Shown here piece by piece: positions 17,801-26,763 of a DNA stretch of 64,000 bases. Origin of the DNA: Pseudomonas sp. S31 (GTDB lineage: Bacteria; Pseudomonadota; Gammaproteobacteria; Pseudomonadales; Pseudomonadaceae); contig NZ_JACVVE010000009.1 in the NCBI RefSeq assembly GCF_016648105.1, forward strand, positions 1 through 64,000, in the 5' to 3' direction. Both the position numbers and the translations under genes were made by a program. The notes under the pieces are model-generated. The model saw only the letters and a program-made list of their open reading frames with translations, was not told the origin of the DNA and did not search any database. Each line of letters opens with the position of its first letter. Position 1 is the stretch's first letter.

Positions 17801-20800
17801 CCACGGCGGTGCCGAGCACGGTACCGTCCGTGCCAGTCACCGTGACTCGGGCGCCGGCCTCACCGGTACCGGTGAGTACCAGGCCGTTGGCCGACAGGGC
17901 GGTGACCACCGGCGCATCCGGTGCGGTGACGTCGGCTGCCTGGAGCACTACCGGTTCGGATTGGGCGTCGCTGGTGACCGCCCTGACCGCAATGGTCTCG
18001 CCGTTGAGCTGGGCACTGTCCAACTGCAGGGTGAAGGCGCCGGTGTCGCTGTCGGCCAGGCCCGATCCGATCACGTTGCCCGCCGCGTCGTACACCTGTA
18101 TCGAGGCGCCGGCGGTCGCTGTGCCGGTCACGGTCAGGCCATCGGCCCCCAGCGTGACCCCGGTTGGCGCAACGGGTGGCGCAAGCAGTGGCGTCTGGTA
18201 CGACGTCGCGTCGGAGGTATTGCTGGCCGCGTCGGTCTGAGTGACGGACAAGGTCGCGTCGGCCTCGACTGGCGTGTCGAATTGCACCTGGAAAAAGCCA
18301 TTGGCATCGACGGTGCCCCGGCCAATGACGTTGCCGTCGCCATCGCTGACCGTCACCGCTGCGCCAGGCTCACCTTTACCGCTGAGCAGGTCGTATGCGT
18401 TGTTGATGGACAGCTCGGTGACGATGGCGGGCGGTGCGGTGTCAGGGCCCTGGAAGGGCGTTGGCAGCGAGTCGTTGCCCGCTGCGTCGGTGGCGACCAC
18501 GGTCAGTGCCTGGCCGTTGTTCTGCGCAGGGGCGAGGGTGACGCTGAACTGGCCGTTGTCTGGCACCAGAACGCTACCGACGTCCGTGCCGTCGGGTGCG
18601 TATACGGTGACTGTGGTGCCCGCTTCGGCGGTGCCGGTGAGTACCGTGCCGTTACCGGTCAGTTCGGTCACGATCGGCGCATCCGGTGCGGTCAGGTCCG
18701 GGGCGGTCACATCGGTAGGCGTAGACGGGTTGCCGGTGGCATCGCGGGAAATGATGGTCAGCACCTGGCCATCGACCTGTGGCGCAGTGAGGTTGAGCAC
18801 GAAGTTGCCTTCGGCATCGATCACCCCTTCACCGACCATGTCGCCCCGGTCGTTCATCACCACAAGGCGTGCACCGGCCTCACCACTGCCGGTGAGCTGG
18901 GTGCCACTGGCGTTGAGGGTGGCGGTGACGGCTGCAGGCGGTGTGGTGTCTGCGGCTGTGAGGCTGCTGATCGGCGAGACGTTGTCGCTGGCGTCGGTCA
19001 GCGTGACCTGCAGCACTTCGCCGTTGGTCTGCGGTTCGTCCAGGGTCACCACGAAGGTGCCGTTGGCGGCCACCACTGCGGTGCCGATGGCCTGGGTGCC
19101 CAGGTAGACGGTGACGGTGGTGCCGGCCTCACCGATGCCGCTCAGCTGCGTGCCGTCGGCGTTCAGGCGCAAGCCGCTGGCCGCCTCCGGTGGCGTGAGG
19201 TCCGGTGCCTGGACATCGACCGGCGAGCTGACGTTGCCAGGTGGGTCGGCCTGTTGCACCGACAGCAGCTGCTGGTTGATCTGCGCCGGGTTCAACTCGA
19301 CGCGGAAGCTGCCATCGGCCAGCACCGTGGTGGTGCCGATCACCACGCCGTTGGGGTCGGTCACGGTGACGGTCGCGCCTGCTTCACCCAGGCCGCTGAC
19401 CACGCTGCCATCGGCATTGATGACCACGTCGGTGAGCTGGTCGGGTGGCGTGAAGTCAGGAGTCTGCAGGGTGGCGACAGGCGATGCGTTGCCTGCGCCG
19501 TCTGTCTGCACCACGCTCAGCAGTTCGGCGTTGCTCAGCGGCGTATCGAGAGTGACGGTGAAGTAGCCGCTGGCATCGACGGTGGCGGTACCGATCGGCT
19601 CGCCCGCCGGGTTGTTGACGACCACTTCGGCGCCTGGTTCGCCACGGCCGGTGATGGTCGCGCCATCGCTGCTGATGGCCAGCTCGGCCGGGGCGGTCGG
19701 TGGGGTGGTGTCTGGCGCGGTAATGGGGCTGGCAGCCGACTGGTTGCCCGCCGCATCGGTCAGCACCACCTGGACGGCCTGGCCGTTGGCCAGTGGCGGT
19801 GCCAGGGGCACCTGGAAGGTGCCGTCGTCGCGTACCACGGCCCTGCCCAATTCGGTGCCATCGGCACCCAGCACACGCACGCTGGCACCGGCCTCGCCGG
19901 TACCGTCGAGCAGGCTGCCGCCGCCGCTGAAGGCGAGGTCTTCGGCGGCATCGGGTGCCACGCGGTCGGGCGCGGTGAGGTTGATGCTGTCGGACTCGTT
20001 GCCAGTCGGGTCGGCTTGGCTGGCGCTGAGCTGTTCGCCGTTGATCTGGGCCGTGGCGAGGTCGACGCTGAAGCTGCCGTCGGCGGCGACCACGGCGGTG
20101 CCCAGGTCGATGCCGCCTTCACCGATCACGGTGACCGTGGCACCCGGCTCGCCGTGGCCAGTGAGCACCGTGCCATCGCTGGACAGCGTCAGCTGGGTGA
20201 GCGGTTGTGGCGCGGTGGTGTCTGGCGCTTGCAGGGTCGCAGGCAGCGAGGCACTGCCATCGGTGCCCACGGCACTCACTTGCAGCACTTCGCCGTTGGC
20301 CTGGGCGCTGCCCAGGTTGACGGTGAAGGTGCCGTCGTTGGCGACCGGTGCGCTGCCCAGCAGCACGCCATTGGGCCCATGGACGTTGACGGTGCTGCCC
20401 GGTGAGCCGCTGCCGGTGAGCACCAGGCCGTTGGCGGACAACGCCAGGTCAGCCGGAATGTCCGGTGCCAGGGCGCCAGGAGCGGTGACCGATTGTGCCG
20501 GCGAGGTGTTGTTGGCGGCGTCGGCCTGGACCACGCTGAGGCTGTCGCCTGTGGCTGCCGGTGGGGCCACCGTGACCGTGAAGCGGCCGTCGGCGCCCAC
20601 GGTGGCGGTGCCCAGGGCGGTACCGTCGGCGGCGCGCACTGTGACCGTGGCACCCGCCTCACCGGTACCGGTGAGCGTGGCGCCGTCAGCCGTTACCGCC
20701 AGGTTGGCCACGGCGACCGGTGCGGTGGTGTCGGCTGCGGTGTAGGGGGCGTTCGGCGACACATTGCCGGCGGCGTCCGTGGCAGTAACCTGCAACACCT

Positions 20801-23800
20801 GACCATTGGTCTGGGCGCTGTTCAGGGTCACCTGGAAGGTGCCGTTGGCAGCGGCTACCGCCGTACCCAGCACGTTGCCCGCAGCATCGCGCACGGTGAC
20901 TGTGCTGCCGGCTTCGGCGGTGCCGCTCAGTTGCAGGCCGGCATTGGCCAAGGCCAAGCCGGTGGGTGCCGCGGGTGGGGTGAAGTCCGGCGCGATGACC
21001 GGGGTCGGGCTGGAGGTGTTGTTGGCTGCATCGGTCTGGGTGACGCTCAGGCGCTGGGCATTGAGCTGCGCGCTGTCCAGGGTCAGGGTGAAGCTGCCGT
21101 TGGCCGCCACCAGGCCAGTGCCGATGATCGTGCCGTCCGGGCCGTGCACGGTCACGGTGGCGCCGGCTTCGCCCAGGCCGGTGAGGGTCAGGCCGTTGTT
21201 GTTGAGCACCAGGTTGGTCAATGGCACCGGTGCGGTCAGGTCAGGCGTCGTCACATTGACCGCTGGCGAGGTATTGCCGGCGGCATCGACCTGGGTCACG
21301 CCGATGGCTTGGCCCGTGGCTTGTGGCGTGTCGAAGGTGACTGTGAAGCGGCCGTCGGCACCGACCGTGGCGGTGCCCAGCACGGTGCCCGCCGCGTTGC
21401 GCACTTGCACCGTGGCCCCGACTTCGCCGCTGCCGGACAACTGCCGGCCATCGCCGCTGAGCAGCGCATCGGCAACGGCGGCCGGTGGCGTGCGGTCCGG
21501 AGTTGCCAAGTTGGTCGGGGCGGAAGTGTTGCCCGCAGCATCGGTGAGCGTCACTTGCAGCGGGCTGCCGTTGGTCTGCGCACTGGGCAGGGTGATCTGG
21601 AACTGGCCGCTCTGGTTCACCGTGCCGGTGGCCAGCACGGCTCCGCTGGCATCGCGCACGGTAACTGTCGAGCCAGCCTCGCCCTGGCCGCTGACCACGG
21701 TGGCGGCATTGTTGAGGGTGACGCCGGTGGCAGCGGTCGGTGCCAGCAGGTCGGGGGCCACCACGGTGGCGGCCAGCGAGGCGTTGCCGGCGGCATCGGC
21801 CTGGGTGATGACCAGGTTCTGCGCATTGGCCTGGGCCGGTTGCAGGGTCACGTTGAACAGCCCGTTGCTGTCGACGGTGCCGGTGCCGACCACGGTGCCC
21901 TGGGCGTCGACGATGTTGACGGTGGCGCCGACTTCGCCGCGCCCGGTGACGGTGGTGCCGCTGCGGTCGATGGCGACGTTGGTCGGCGCATCCGGCGCGG
22001 TGGTGTCGTCGGCGACGATGGTCGTCGGCAGCGATGGCTTGCCATCGACGCCTGCACGGGCCGAAACCTGCAACGTCTGCGCATTGAGCTGGGCGTTGGT
22101 GAAGAACACGCGGAAGGTGCCGTCGCTGCCGACCGTGGCGGTGCCGAGCGTGGTGCCGCCGGAGGTCACGGTGATCAGCGTGCCGACCGTGCCCTGGCCG
22201 GTCAGCACGAAGCCGTCGTCGCTCAGGTCCAGGCCGGTGGGGGCGGCCACTTCGCTGCCATCGGGGCCGGTGATCGCGACCATGGTGGTGTTTCCGGCGT
22301 CGTCGCTGACCACCACGTTGACCGTTTGGCCACTGGCGAGCGGGGGTTGTACCTGGATGGTGAAGGTACCATCCGGACCCACCACCCCGTTGCCCAGTTC
22401 GGTGTCGTCGGCCGGGTCAAGGATGGTGACCGTAGTGCCCGGTTCGGCACCCCCGCCGACGATCGAACCATCAGGGCTGACCGCGACGTTGGTCGGCTCG
22501 GCGGGAGGAGTGGTGTCGGGGGCATTGACGGTGATCGGTTGTGTAGTGTTGCCGCTGGCATCGCTGACCACCACGGTCACGGCTTCGCCGTTGCTCAACG
22601 GCGCGTCGAGGTCGACGCTGAAGCTGCCGTCGGCCTCTACCGGCACCGAGATCGGTGTGCCGTTGGGCCCGGTCACGGTCACTTCGGTGGCACCCGGCGC
22701 GTTACCCGTGACAGTGGTGACGCCACCCGTGGTGGTCACCTCCAGGTCGATCGGGTCGGCAGGTGCGGTGAGGTCCGGGGCCGTTGTGGTGGCCGAGCCG
22801 CCGGCATTGCCGCTGGCATCGGTGAGACTGACGGTGAGCGATCCGCCGTCGAGCTGCGCGGGGGCCAGGAGGACCTGGAAGTTGCCGCCAGCTGGAATGG
22901 TCACGGTGCCCAGCAGATTGCCGTCGGCATCGCGCACTTCGACGCTAGCACCGACCTCACCGGAACCTTGCAGCGAGGTGCCGTCGGCACTCACGCTCAG
23001 GCCGGTCGGCGCATTGGGGCCAGTGCTGTCCGGCGCCGTGACGGGGGCGGAGGGGGAGATGTTGCCAGCGCCGTCGGTGAGCACCACGGAGAGCGTTTCG
23101 CCATTGGTCTGTGGTGCATCCAGGGTGATGCTGAAGCTGCCCTGGTCGTCGACCTCGCCTTCACCGATCAGGTCACCAGCGGCATTGCGGATCTGCACCG
23201 TGGCACCAGGCTCACCGGTACCGACGAGCACGCTGCCGCCGTTGGTGAGGGCCAGGTCCTGCGCGGGCTCCGGAGCCTGGACATCCCGCGCGATCACCTC
23301 GTTGGCGCCGGAGGTATGGTTGGCGGCGTCGGTCTGGGTCACCGATACCGTCTGACCGTTGAGCTGCGCCGGGGTCAGCGTCGCGCTGAAGCTGCCGTCG
23401 GGCCGCACCACTGCCGTGCCCAGTTCGACTCCGCCTTCGCCGACCACGCGCACGTGCGCGCCAGGTTCGCCGGTACCGGTAACGGTGGTGCCATCGGCCG
23501 ACAGCACGAGGTCGCCGGGAGCATCCGGGGTCTGGGTGTCCGGCGCGGGCAGTTCGACCGCCGACGAGACGTTGCCCGCCGTGTCGCGCTGCTCCACGGT
23601 CAGGGCCTCGCCGTTGGTTTGCGGCGGGGCCAGGGTGACTTCGAAATCACCATCGGTATCGGCCACGGCGCTGCCCAGTTCGGTGCCATCGGGCGCGCGG
23701 ACGATGACCGTGGCGCCTGGCTCGGCGGTGCCGCTGACCGTGGTGCCGGTCCCGTCGATGGAGGGTGCGGCGATGGGTTGCGGCGGGGTGCTGTCCGGCG

Positions 23801-26564
23801 CGGTGACGTCTACCGTGCCGGAGCTGTTGCCGGCACCATCGGACGCTTCCACGGTAAGGCTCTCGCCATTGCGTTGAGGCGGGTCGAGCGGTACCTGGAA
23901 GTTGCCATCGGCCCCCACCGTTACGGTGCCGAGCACATTGCCATCGGCATCGCGCACGGTCACCGTCGAACCACTCTGGCCGGTGCCGGTGACCAGCGTG
24001 CCGTTGTTGCCGACGGTGACGTCGGTCGGCTGCAGCGGCCCGTCGAGGTCTGGCGCGGTAAGGGTGGCGATGGAGCTGTTGCCGGCCGTATCGCGCAGCA
24101 CCACGTCGAGCACCTGGCCATCGGTTTGCGCAGGCGACAGGGTGACGGTGAAGGTGCCGTTGGCGGCGACCACGGCGCTGCCGAGGACGTTGCCCTGGGC
24201 ATCGGTGACCTCGACCCGGGCGCCGACTTCACCGCGACCGGTGAGGGTCACGCCGTTGGCGCTGAGTTCCAGGTTGCTGGCCTCGGCGGGTGCGGTGATG
24301 TCAGGGGCGGTGATCTGGGTCGGCAGGGAGACGTTGCCATCGGCGTCGATGGCTACCACGTCGAGCAGCTCGCCGTTGGCCTGGGTCGGGTTGAGAGGGA
24401 GGGTGAAGGTGCCGTCGTTGCCTGCCTGGACGCTGCCGATCACATCGCCATTGGCGTCGCGCACCTCGACCAGGCTGCCCGCCGGCGCGGTGCCGCTGAT
24501 CGACGATCCGTCGCCCGCCAGGTTGAGCCCCTCGGGGCTGTCCGGCACCGGCGTGGCCGGGACAACGATGGACAGCTCACCGGAAGCATTACCCGCGGCA
24601 TCCGTTTGCGACAGCACCACGGTCTGGCCCGCTGCGAGCGGCGAATCCAGGTCAACCAGGAAGGTACCGTTTGCCGCAACGACCGCCGAGCCAAGAAGGT
24701 TGCCATTGCCATCGCGGACCTCGACGGTGGCGCCGGGCTCGCCGCGTCCGCCGACCGTGAGGCTGCCGGCGCCGACCACCACGCCGCTGACCTCGGCCGG
24801 TGGCGTGGTGTCAGGGGCGGTGAATGCCAGCGGGGCCGAGGCGTTGCCCGCAGCATCGACCACCCGGATTGCCAGCGCCTGGCCGTTGGCCTGGACCGGG
24901 TCGAGGGTCAGGCTGAAGTTGCCGTCGGGGCCGACGATGGCGCTGCCGATCAGCGTGCCGCTGGCGTCGCGTACCTCCACACGGGCACCGGCCTCGGCAT
25001 GGCCGGTGAGGGTGGTGCCATTGGTCAGCGCAACGTCCTGGGGTTGCCCTGGTGCCACCAGGTCAGGGGTCTTCAACGAACTTGGGGCGGATACGTTGCC
25101 GGCAGCGTCGGTCAGGGTGACCTGTACGGTCGAGCCATTGATGATCGGAGTCCCCAGTTGCAGGGTGAAATGGCCATCCGCGCCCACCGTGCCGGTGGCC
25201 ACCAGGTTGCCCTGTTCATCCAGGATGCGCACGGTGGAGCCCGCTTCGCCACGGCCGGACACGGTACGGCCATCCTTGCTGATGACCAGCTCGCTGGCCG
25301 CTTGCGGCGGGGTGGTGTCGGTCGGCGCGCCGCCGTCCGGCGCGGTGACGGTGCCGGCCTCGGAGGCGTTGCCAGCGCGGTCGTTGGCGATGACGCGCAG
25401 TTGTTCGCCATCGATCTGTGGCGGGTTGAGGGTGATGCTGAACACGCCGTTGGCGCCAGCAGTGGCAGTGCCGAGCACGGTGCCATCGGCGGCCAGTGCG
25501 CGCACGGTGCTGCCGGGTTCGGCGCGGCCGGTGAGGTGGGTGCCGTCGGCGGATACCGCAAGGTTGGTGGGCTCGGCTGGCGCGGTGATGTCCGGGGCGT
25601 CGAATTGCAGGGGTGGCGAGCTGTTGCCGGCGGCGTCGACCAGGCGCACGTCGAGCGCCTCGCCGTTGGCCTGGGCCGGCGACAGGGTGAGGGTGAAGCT
25701 GCCATCGGCGCCGACCCGGCCGCTGCCGATCAGTACGCCTGCGGCGTCGCGCACCTGTACCGTGGTACCGGGCTCGCCGTGGCCGGTCAGGGTCACGCCG
25801 TTGGCCAGGGCCAGGTCGGTGGGGGCGTCCGGGGCGGTGATGTCGGGGGCTGCGACGTTACCGGGGGCAGATACGTTGCCGGCGTCGTCGGTGAGGGTGA
25901 CGTCGAGGTCCTCACCGTTGACCTGTGGCGGGTTGAGCGCAATGTCGAAGCTTCCATCGGCGCCGACCGTGCCAGTGCCGATCAGATGACCGGCAGCGTC
26001 GCGTATGTTCACAGTGGTGCCTGGCTCGCCGCGCCCGGTCAGGCGCAGGCCGTCCGGGGATACCAGCAAGTCGATGGGCGTGGCTGGCGCGTCGGTGTCA
26101 GCACCGCCGCCACCACCGCTGCTGCCACCACCGCCACTGCTGCCAGCGGCGGCAGCCGCGCCGCCGATGCCCAGCAGGCTCAGGCCGGCGATGGCCCAGG
26201 TGGGCATGGCGCCGCCGGCCTCGCCGACACCTGCGACCAGTTCATCGAGGGAGTTGACTTCATCGAAGGTGAAGCCGTTGAAGGCCTGGGCGTCGTAATT
26301 GGCATGCCACAACGTGCCGTCCTCACCGACGAACACCATGTCACTGGCCATCCCCGTCTGGTCCACGGCGAAGAAGTTGGCGACGGTGACTTTCTCTCCA
26401 GACTTCAGCGTGACGATCAGGTCTTGGCCGCGCTGCGTGACCGTGGCCACCTGGTCGGGAGAAACAGGCATCTGCACGACACCTGGGCTGTTCAGGCTGA
26501 TGTTGCCCCAGGCGTTCTGAGTGGCGACTGCGGATTGCTTATCGGCGACGACGATGTTGTCCAT
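14823..26564 (-). CDS. lapF: Giant repetitive surface adhesin, LapF/BapA type
   Basis: This 3913-residue biofilm adhesin is exported by the type I system next door. The ATG at 26564 is preceded by AGGGAG. Residues 1-120 are a BapA/LapF-type prefix with no Sec signal. A short hydrophobic Ala/Gly stretch (121-142) and a Gly/Ser linker follow. About 157-3217 hold 36 tandem Ig-like repeats, consensus TAP...GxGEPGATVTVRD...GT.TV.ADGxF. About 3220-3760 hold two copies of a BapA/LapF C-terminal module (each with GQYGTL...ADGSYTYT). RTX-like GGxGxDTL turns and the secretion signal end the protein. The locus matches lapF of P. putida, which mediates cell-cell contacts in biofilms and is stationary-phase (RpoS) expressed. 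My memory of KT2440 LapF is about 6300 residues with 64 repeats, so this one is much shorter. Confidence 0.93.
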   Translation of the reverse strand: MDNIVVADKQSAVATQNAWGNISLNSPGVVQMPVSPDQVATVTQRGQDLIVTLKSGEKVTVANFFAVDQTGMASDMVFVGEDGTLWHANYDAQAFNGFTFDEVNSLDELVAGVGEAGGAMPTWAIAGLSLLGIGGAAAAAGSSGGGGSSGGGGGADTDAPATPIDLLVSPDGLRLTGRGEPGTTVNIRDAAGHLIGTGTVGADGSFDIALNPPQVNGEDLDVTLTDDAGNVSAPGNVAAPDITAPDAPTDLALANGVTLTGHGEPGTTVQVRDAAGVLIGSGRVGADGSFTLTLSPAQANGEALDVRLVDAAGNSSPPLQFDAPDITAPAEPTNLAVSADGTHLTGRAEPGSTVRALAADGTVLGTATAGANGVFSITLNPPQIDGEQLRVIANDRAGNASEAGTVTAPDGGAPTDTTPPQAASELVISKDGRTVSGRGEAGSTVRILDEQGNLVATGTVGADGHFTLQLGTPIINGSTVQVTLTDAAGNVSAPSSLKTPDLVAPGQPQDVALTNGTTLTGHAEAGARVEVRDASGTLIGSAIVGPDGNFSLTLDPVQANGQALAIRVVDAAGNASAPLAFTAPDTTPPAEVSGVVVGAGSLTVGGRGEPGATVEVRDGNGNLLGSAVVAANGTFLVDLDSPLAAGQTVVLSQTDAAGNASGELSIVVPATPVPDSPEGLNLAGDGSSISGTAPAGSLVEVRDANGDVIGSVQAGNDGTFTLPLNPTQANGELLDVVAIDADGNVSLPTQITAPDITAPAEASNLELSANGVTLTGRGEVGARVEVTDAQGNVLGSAVVAANGTFTVTLSPAQTDGQVLDVVLRDTAGNSSIATLTAPDLDGPLQPTDVTVGNNGTLVTGTGQSGSTVTVRDADGNVLGTVTVGADGNFQVPLDPPQRNGESLTVEASDGAGNSSGTVDVTAPDSTPPQPIAAPSIDGTGTTVSGTAEPGATVIVRAPDGTELGSAVADTDGDFEVTLAPPQTNGEALTVEQRDTAGNVSSAVELPAPDTQTPDAPGDLVLSADGTTVTGTGEPGAHVRVVGEGGVELGTAVVRPDGSFSATLTPAQLNGQTVSVTQTDAANHTSGANEVIARDVQAPEPAQDLALTNGGSVLVGTGEPGATVQIRNAAGDLIGEGEVDDQGSFSITLDAPQTNGETLSVVLTDGAGNISPSAPVTAPDSTGPNAPTGLSVSADGTSLQGSGEVGASVEVRDADGNLLGTVTIPAGGNFQVLLAPAQLDGGSLTVSLTDASGNAGGSATTTAPDLTAPADPIDLEVTTTGGVTTVTGNAPGATEVTVTGPNGTPISVPVEADGSFSVDLDAPLSNGEAVTVVVSDASGNTTQPITVNAPDTTPPAEPTNVAVSPDGSIVGGGAEPGTTVTILDPADDTELGNGVVGPDGTFTIQVQPPLASGQTVNVVVSDDAGNTTMVAITGPDGSEVAAPTGLDLSDDGFVLTGQGTVGTLITVTSGGTTLGTATVGSDGTFRVFFTNAQLNAQTLQVSARAGVDGKPSLPTTIVADDTTAPDAPTNVAIDRSGTTVTGRGEVGATVNIVDAQGTVVGTGTVDSNGLFNVTLQPAQANAQNLVITQADAAGNASLAATVVAPDLLAPTAATGVTLNNAATVVSGQGEAGSTVTVRDASGAVLATGTVNQSGQFQITLPSAQTNGSPLQVTLTDAAGNTSAPTNLATPDRTPPAAVADALLSGDGRQLSGSGEVGATVQVRNAAGTVLGTATVGADGRFTVTFDTPQATGQAIGVTQVDAAGNTSPAVNVTTPDLTAPVPLTNLVLNNNGLTLTGLGEAGATVTVHGPDGTIIGTGLVAANGSFTLTLDSAQLNAQRLSVTQTDAANNTSSPTPVIAPDFTPPAAPTGLALANAGLQLSGTAEAGSTVTVRDAAGNVLGTAVAAANGTFQVTLNSAQTNGQVLQVTATDAAGNVSPNAPYTAADTTAPVAVANLAVTADGATLTGTGEAGATVTVRAADGTALGTATVGADGRFTVTVAPPAATGDSLSVVQADAANNTSPAQSVTAPGALAPDIPADLALSANGLVLTGSGSPGSTVNVHGPNGVLLGSAPVANDGTFTVNLGSAQANGEVLQVSAVGTDGSASLPATLQAPDTTAPQPLTQLTLSSDGTVLTGHGEPGATVTVIGEGGIDLGTAVVAADGSFSVDLATAQINGEQLSASQADPTGNESDSINLTAPDRVAPDAAEDLAFSGGGSLLDGTGEAGASVRVLGADGTELGRAVVRDDGTFQVPLAPPLANGQAVQVVLTDAAGNQSAASPITAPDTTPPTAPAELAISSDGATITGRGEPGAEVVVNNPAGEPIGTATVDASGYFTVTLDTPLSNAELLSVVQTDGAGNASPVATLQTPDFTPPDQLTDVVINADGSVVSGLGEAGATVTVTDPNGVVIGTTTVLADGSFRVELNPAQINQQLLSVQQADPPGNVSSPVDVQAPDLTPPEAASGLRLNADGTQLSGIGEAGTTVTVYLGTQAIGTAVVAANGTFVVTLDEPQTNGEVLQVTLTDASDNVSPISSLTAADTTPPAAVTATLNASGTQLTGSGEAGARLVVMNDRGDMVGEGVIDAEGNFVLNLTAPQVDGQVLTIISRDATGNPSTPTDVTAPDLTAPDAPIVTELTGNGTVLTGTAEAGTTVTVYAPDGTDVGSVLVPDNGQFSVTLAPAQNNGQALTVVATDAAGNDSLPTPFQGPDTAPPAIVTELSINNAYDLLSGKGEPGAAVTVSDGDGNVIGRGTVDANGFFQVQFDTPVEADATLSVTQTDAASNTSDATSYQTPLLAPPVAPTGVTLGADGLTVTGTATAGASIQVYDAAGNVIGSGLADSDTGAFTLQLDSAQLNGETIAVRAVTSDAQSEPVVLQAADVTAPDAPVVTALSANGLVLTGTGEAGARVTVTGTDGTVLGTAVVNTAGGFSVNLSSAQLNGQVLGVTQTDAANNASGSTRFTASDVQAPVAPSNLAVTNAGATLIGVGEPGATVTVLGPNGTSLGTATVLVNGTFSVDLSATQNDGQVLTVRQSDVAGNQSGSASVTAPDTTPPAAPTATINTNGTSISGTGQIGSTVTVRNAAGTVLGTATVGSNGVFVVSLAAAQVDNQALSVTLTDAAGNTSTPTAVTAPDFTPPAAAANLVVSADGSTLTGTGEAGATVTVRSASGTVLQTGTVQADGTFSVTLSPVQDNGQVLSVTLTDPRNNVSGNVNITAPDVDANAPVVASDNLATATVNLAPVTATTTYTDNFTTLISGFSKTYTWTVAAGTTVDPTLTLTTNSVLALLNNSTFTLQVKDASGAWVTIATGGSQGLLDLIVLPLGLQVDIGTLQAGDYRLTVASGGIGLITNVSTTLDITATSLTQFTGVGTAVSGNVVTDPGTDGTVDARGPDSGAVLQVLKNGAYVSAGAGTTVQGQYGTLVINADGSYTYTPNGSPSSVGKVDVFSYQLVHANGKSDAANLYVRIDSPQAAEVWNDSDLSAPATVVDAVNDVSATRITLVNHESTSSATLGNMTLPLLGSKQAIYTTTVGADTTADLQVVLNSTSILSLLNGATIELLKLNPSTGQYVLVQTVQGNSLLSLGSGAAGYTFQDQTAGTYHIRVTAGGIGLAASVITNLNTTTTYNNQFDVGSYTAVTGNLLTGSGADTLGSPLTVLSVLVAANTYSIPGQNGVSVTGQYGTLLVHADGSYTYTLKSGLTSEVIGQHDTFTYELTHPNGTSDTATLTVNLNNASNVTSFSSLLADTGDDSSAVATVAAAASSEVIAGTDGNDHLDGSHGGAITLQGGAGDDTLVVVDQNFTSVDGGTGTDTLLWGGGDAGIDLGNLIGRVHDIEIIDLNDTSAVALTLNLADVVAITETGKDTLMIKGDDKDSVHMTDDWTLVGNQTADGIDYTQYTAQEDPSHHLWVQNGIHVV
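16911..26099 (-). repeat. 36 tandem ~255-bp repeats encoding Ig-like domains
   Basis: This is a coding tandem array of about 9.2 kb. I counted 36 units of 83-88 residues, most beginning TAP or TPP and ending in APD. Units are clearly divergent (imperfect), so the array is old rather than freshly amplified. Long antisense open frames across it are a by-product of composition. Confidence 0.85.
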
Positions 26565-26696
26565 GGGTGCTCCCTGCTGATGTTCGCGGTAGAGGATCGA
26601 CTGCCGACCAGCAGGGTTCGCGCAGGTCGTCCGGTCACTGGACGAAGTGCGCAACATGTTGGCGGAGTAACGGCCCTGTTACCGGTTCGTTAGGGA

Positions 26697-26703
26697 GATA
26701 TAG
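26697..26703 (-). promoter_or_regulatory. Candidate RpoS-type -10 element for lapF
   Basis: The minus strand reads GCTATATCT about 135 bases upstream of the lapF start, close to the sigma-S preference CTAYACT. Stationary-phase control of lapF is established in P. putida; linking it to this site is inference. Confidence 0.35.
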
Positions 26704-26763
26704 CAGCCTGGTGGCACCCGGCCAGATGGCTTTCTGGGTTAATCCTTTCGTTAACGGAGCGCT

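Noticed and set aside
16911..26099. Regular repeats that might be read as a CRISPR or satellite array
   Set aside because: Units are about 255 bp, in frame, divergent and coding for Ig-like domains; there are no spacers and no cas genes.
16059..26693. Very long open frames on the plus strand opposite lapF (up to about 2066 codons)
   Set aside because: They mirror the repeat structure, are rich in Gly/Val/Gln/Arg/Asp combinations typical of GC-rich antisense frames, lack ribosome binding sites, and overlap a clear adhesin gene.
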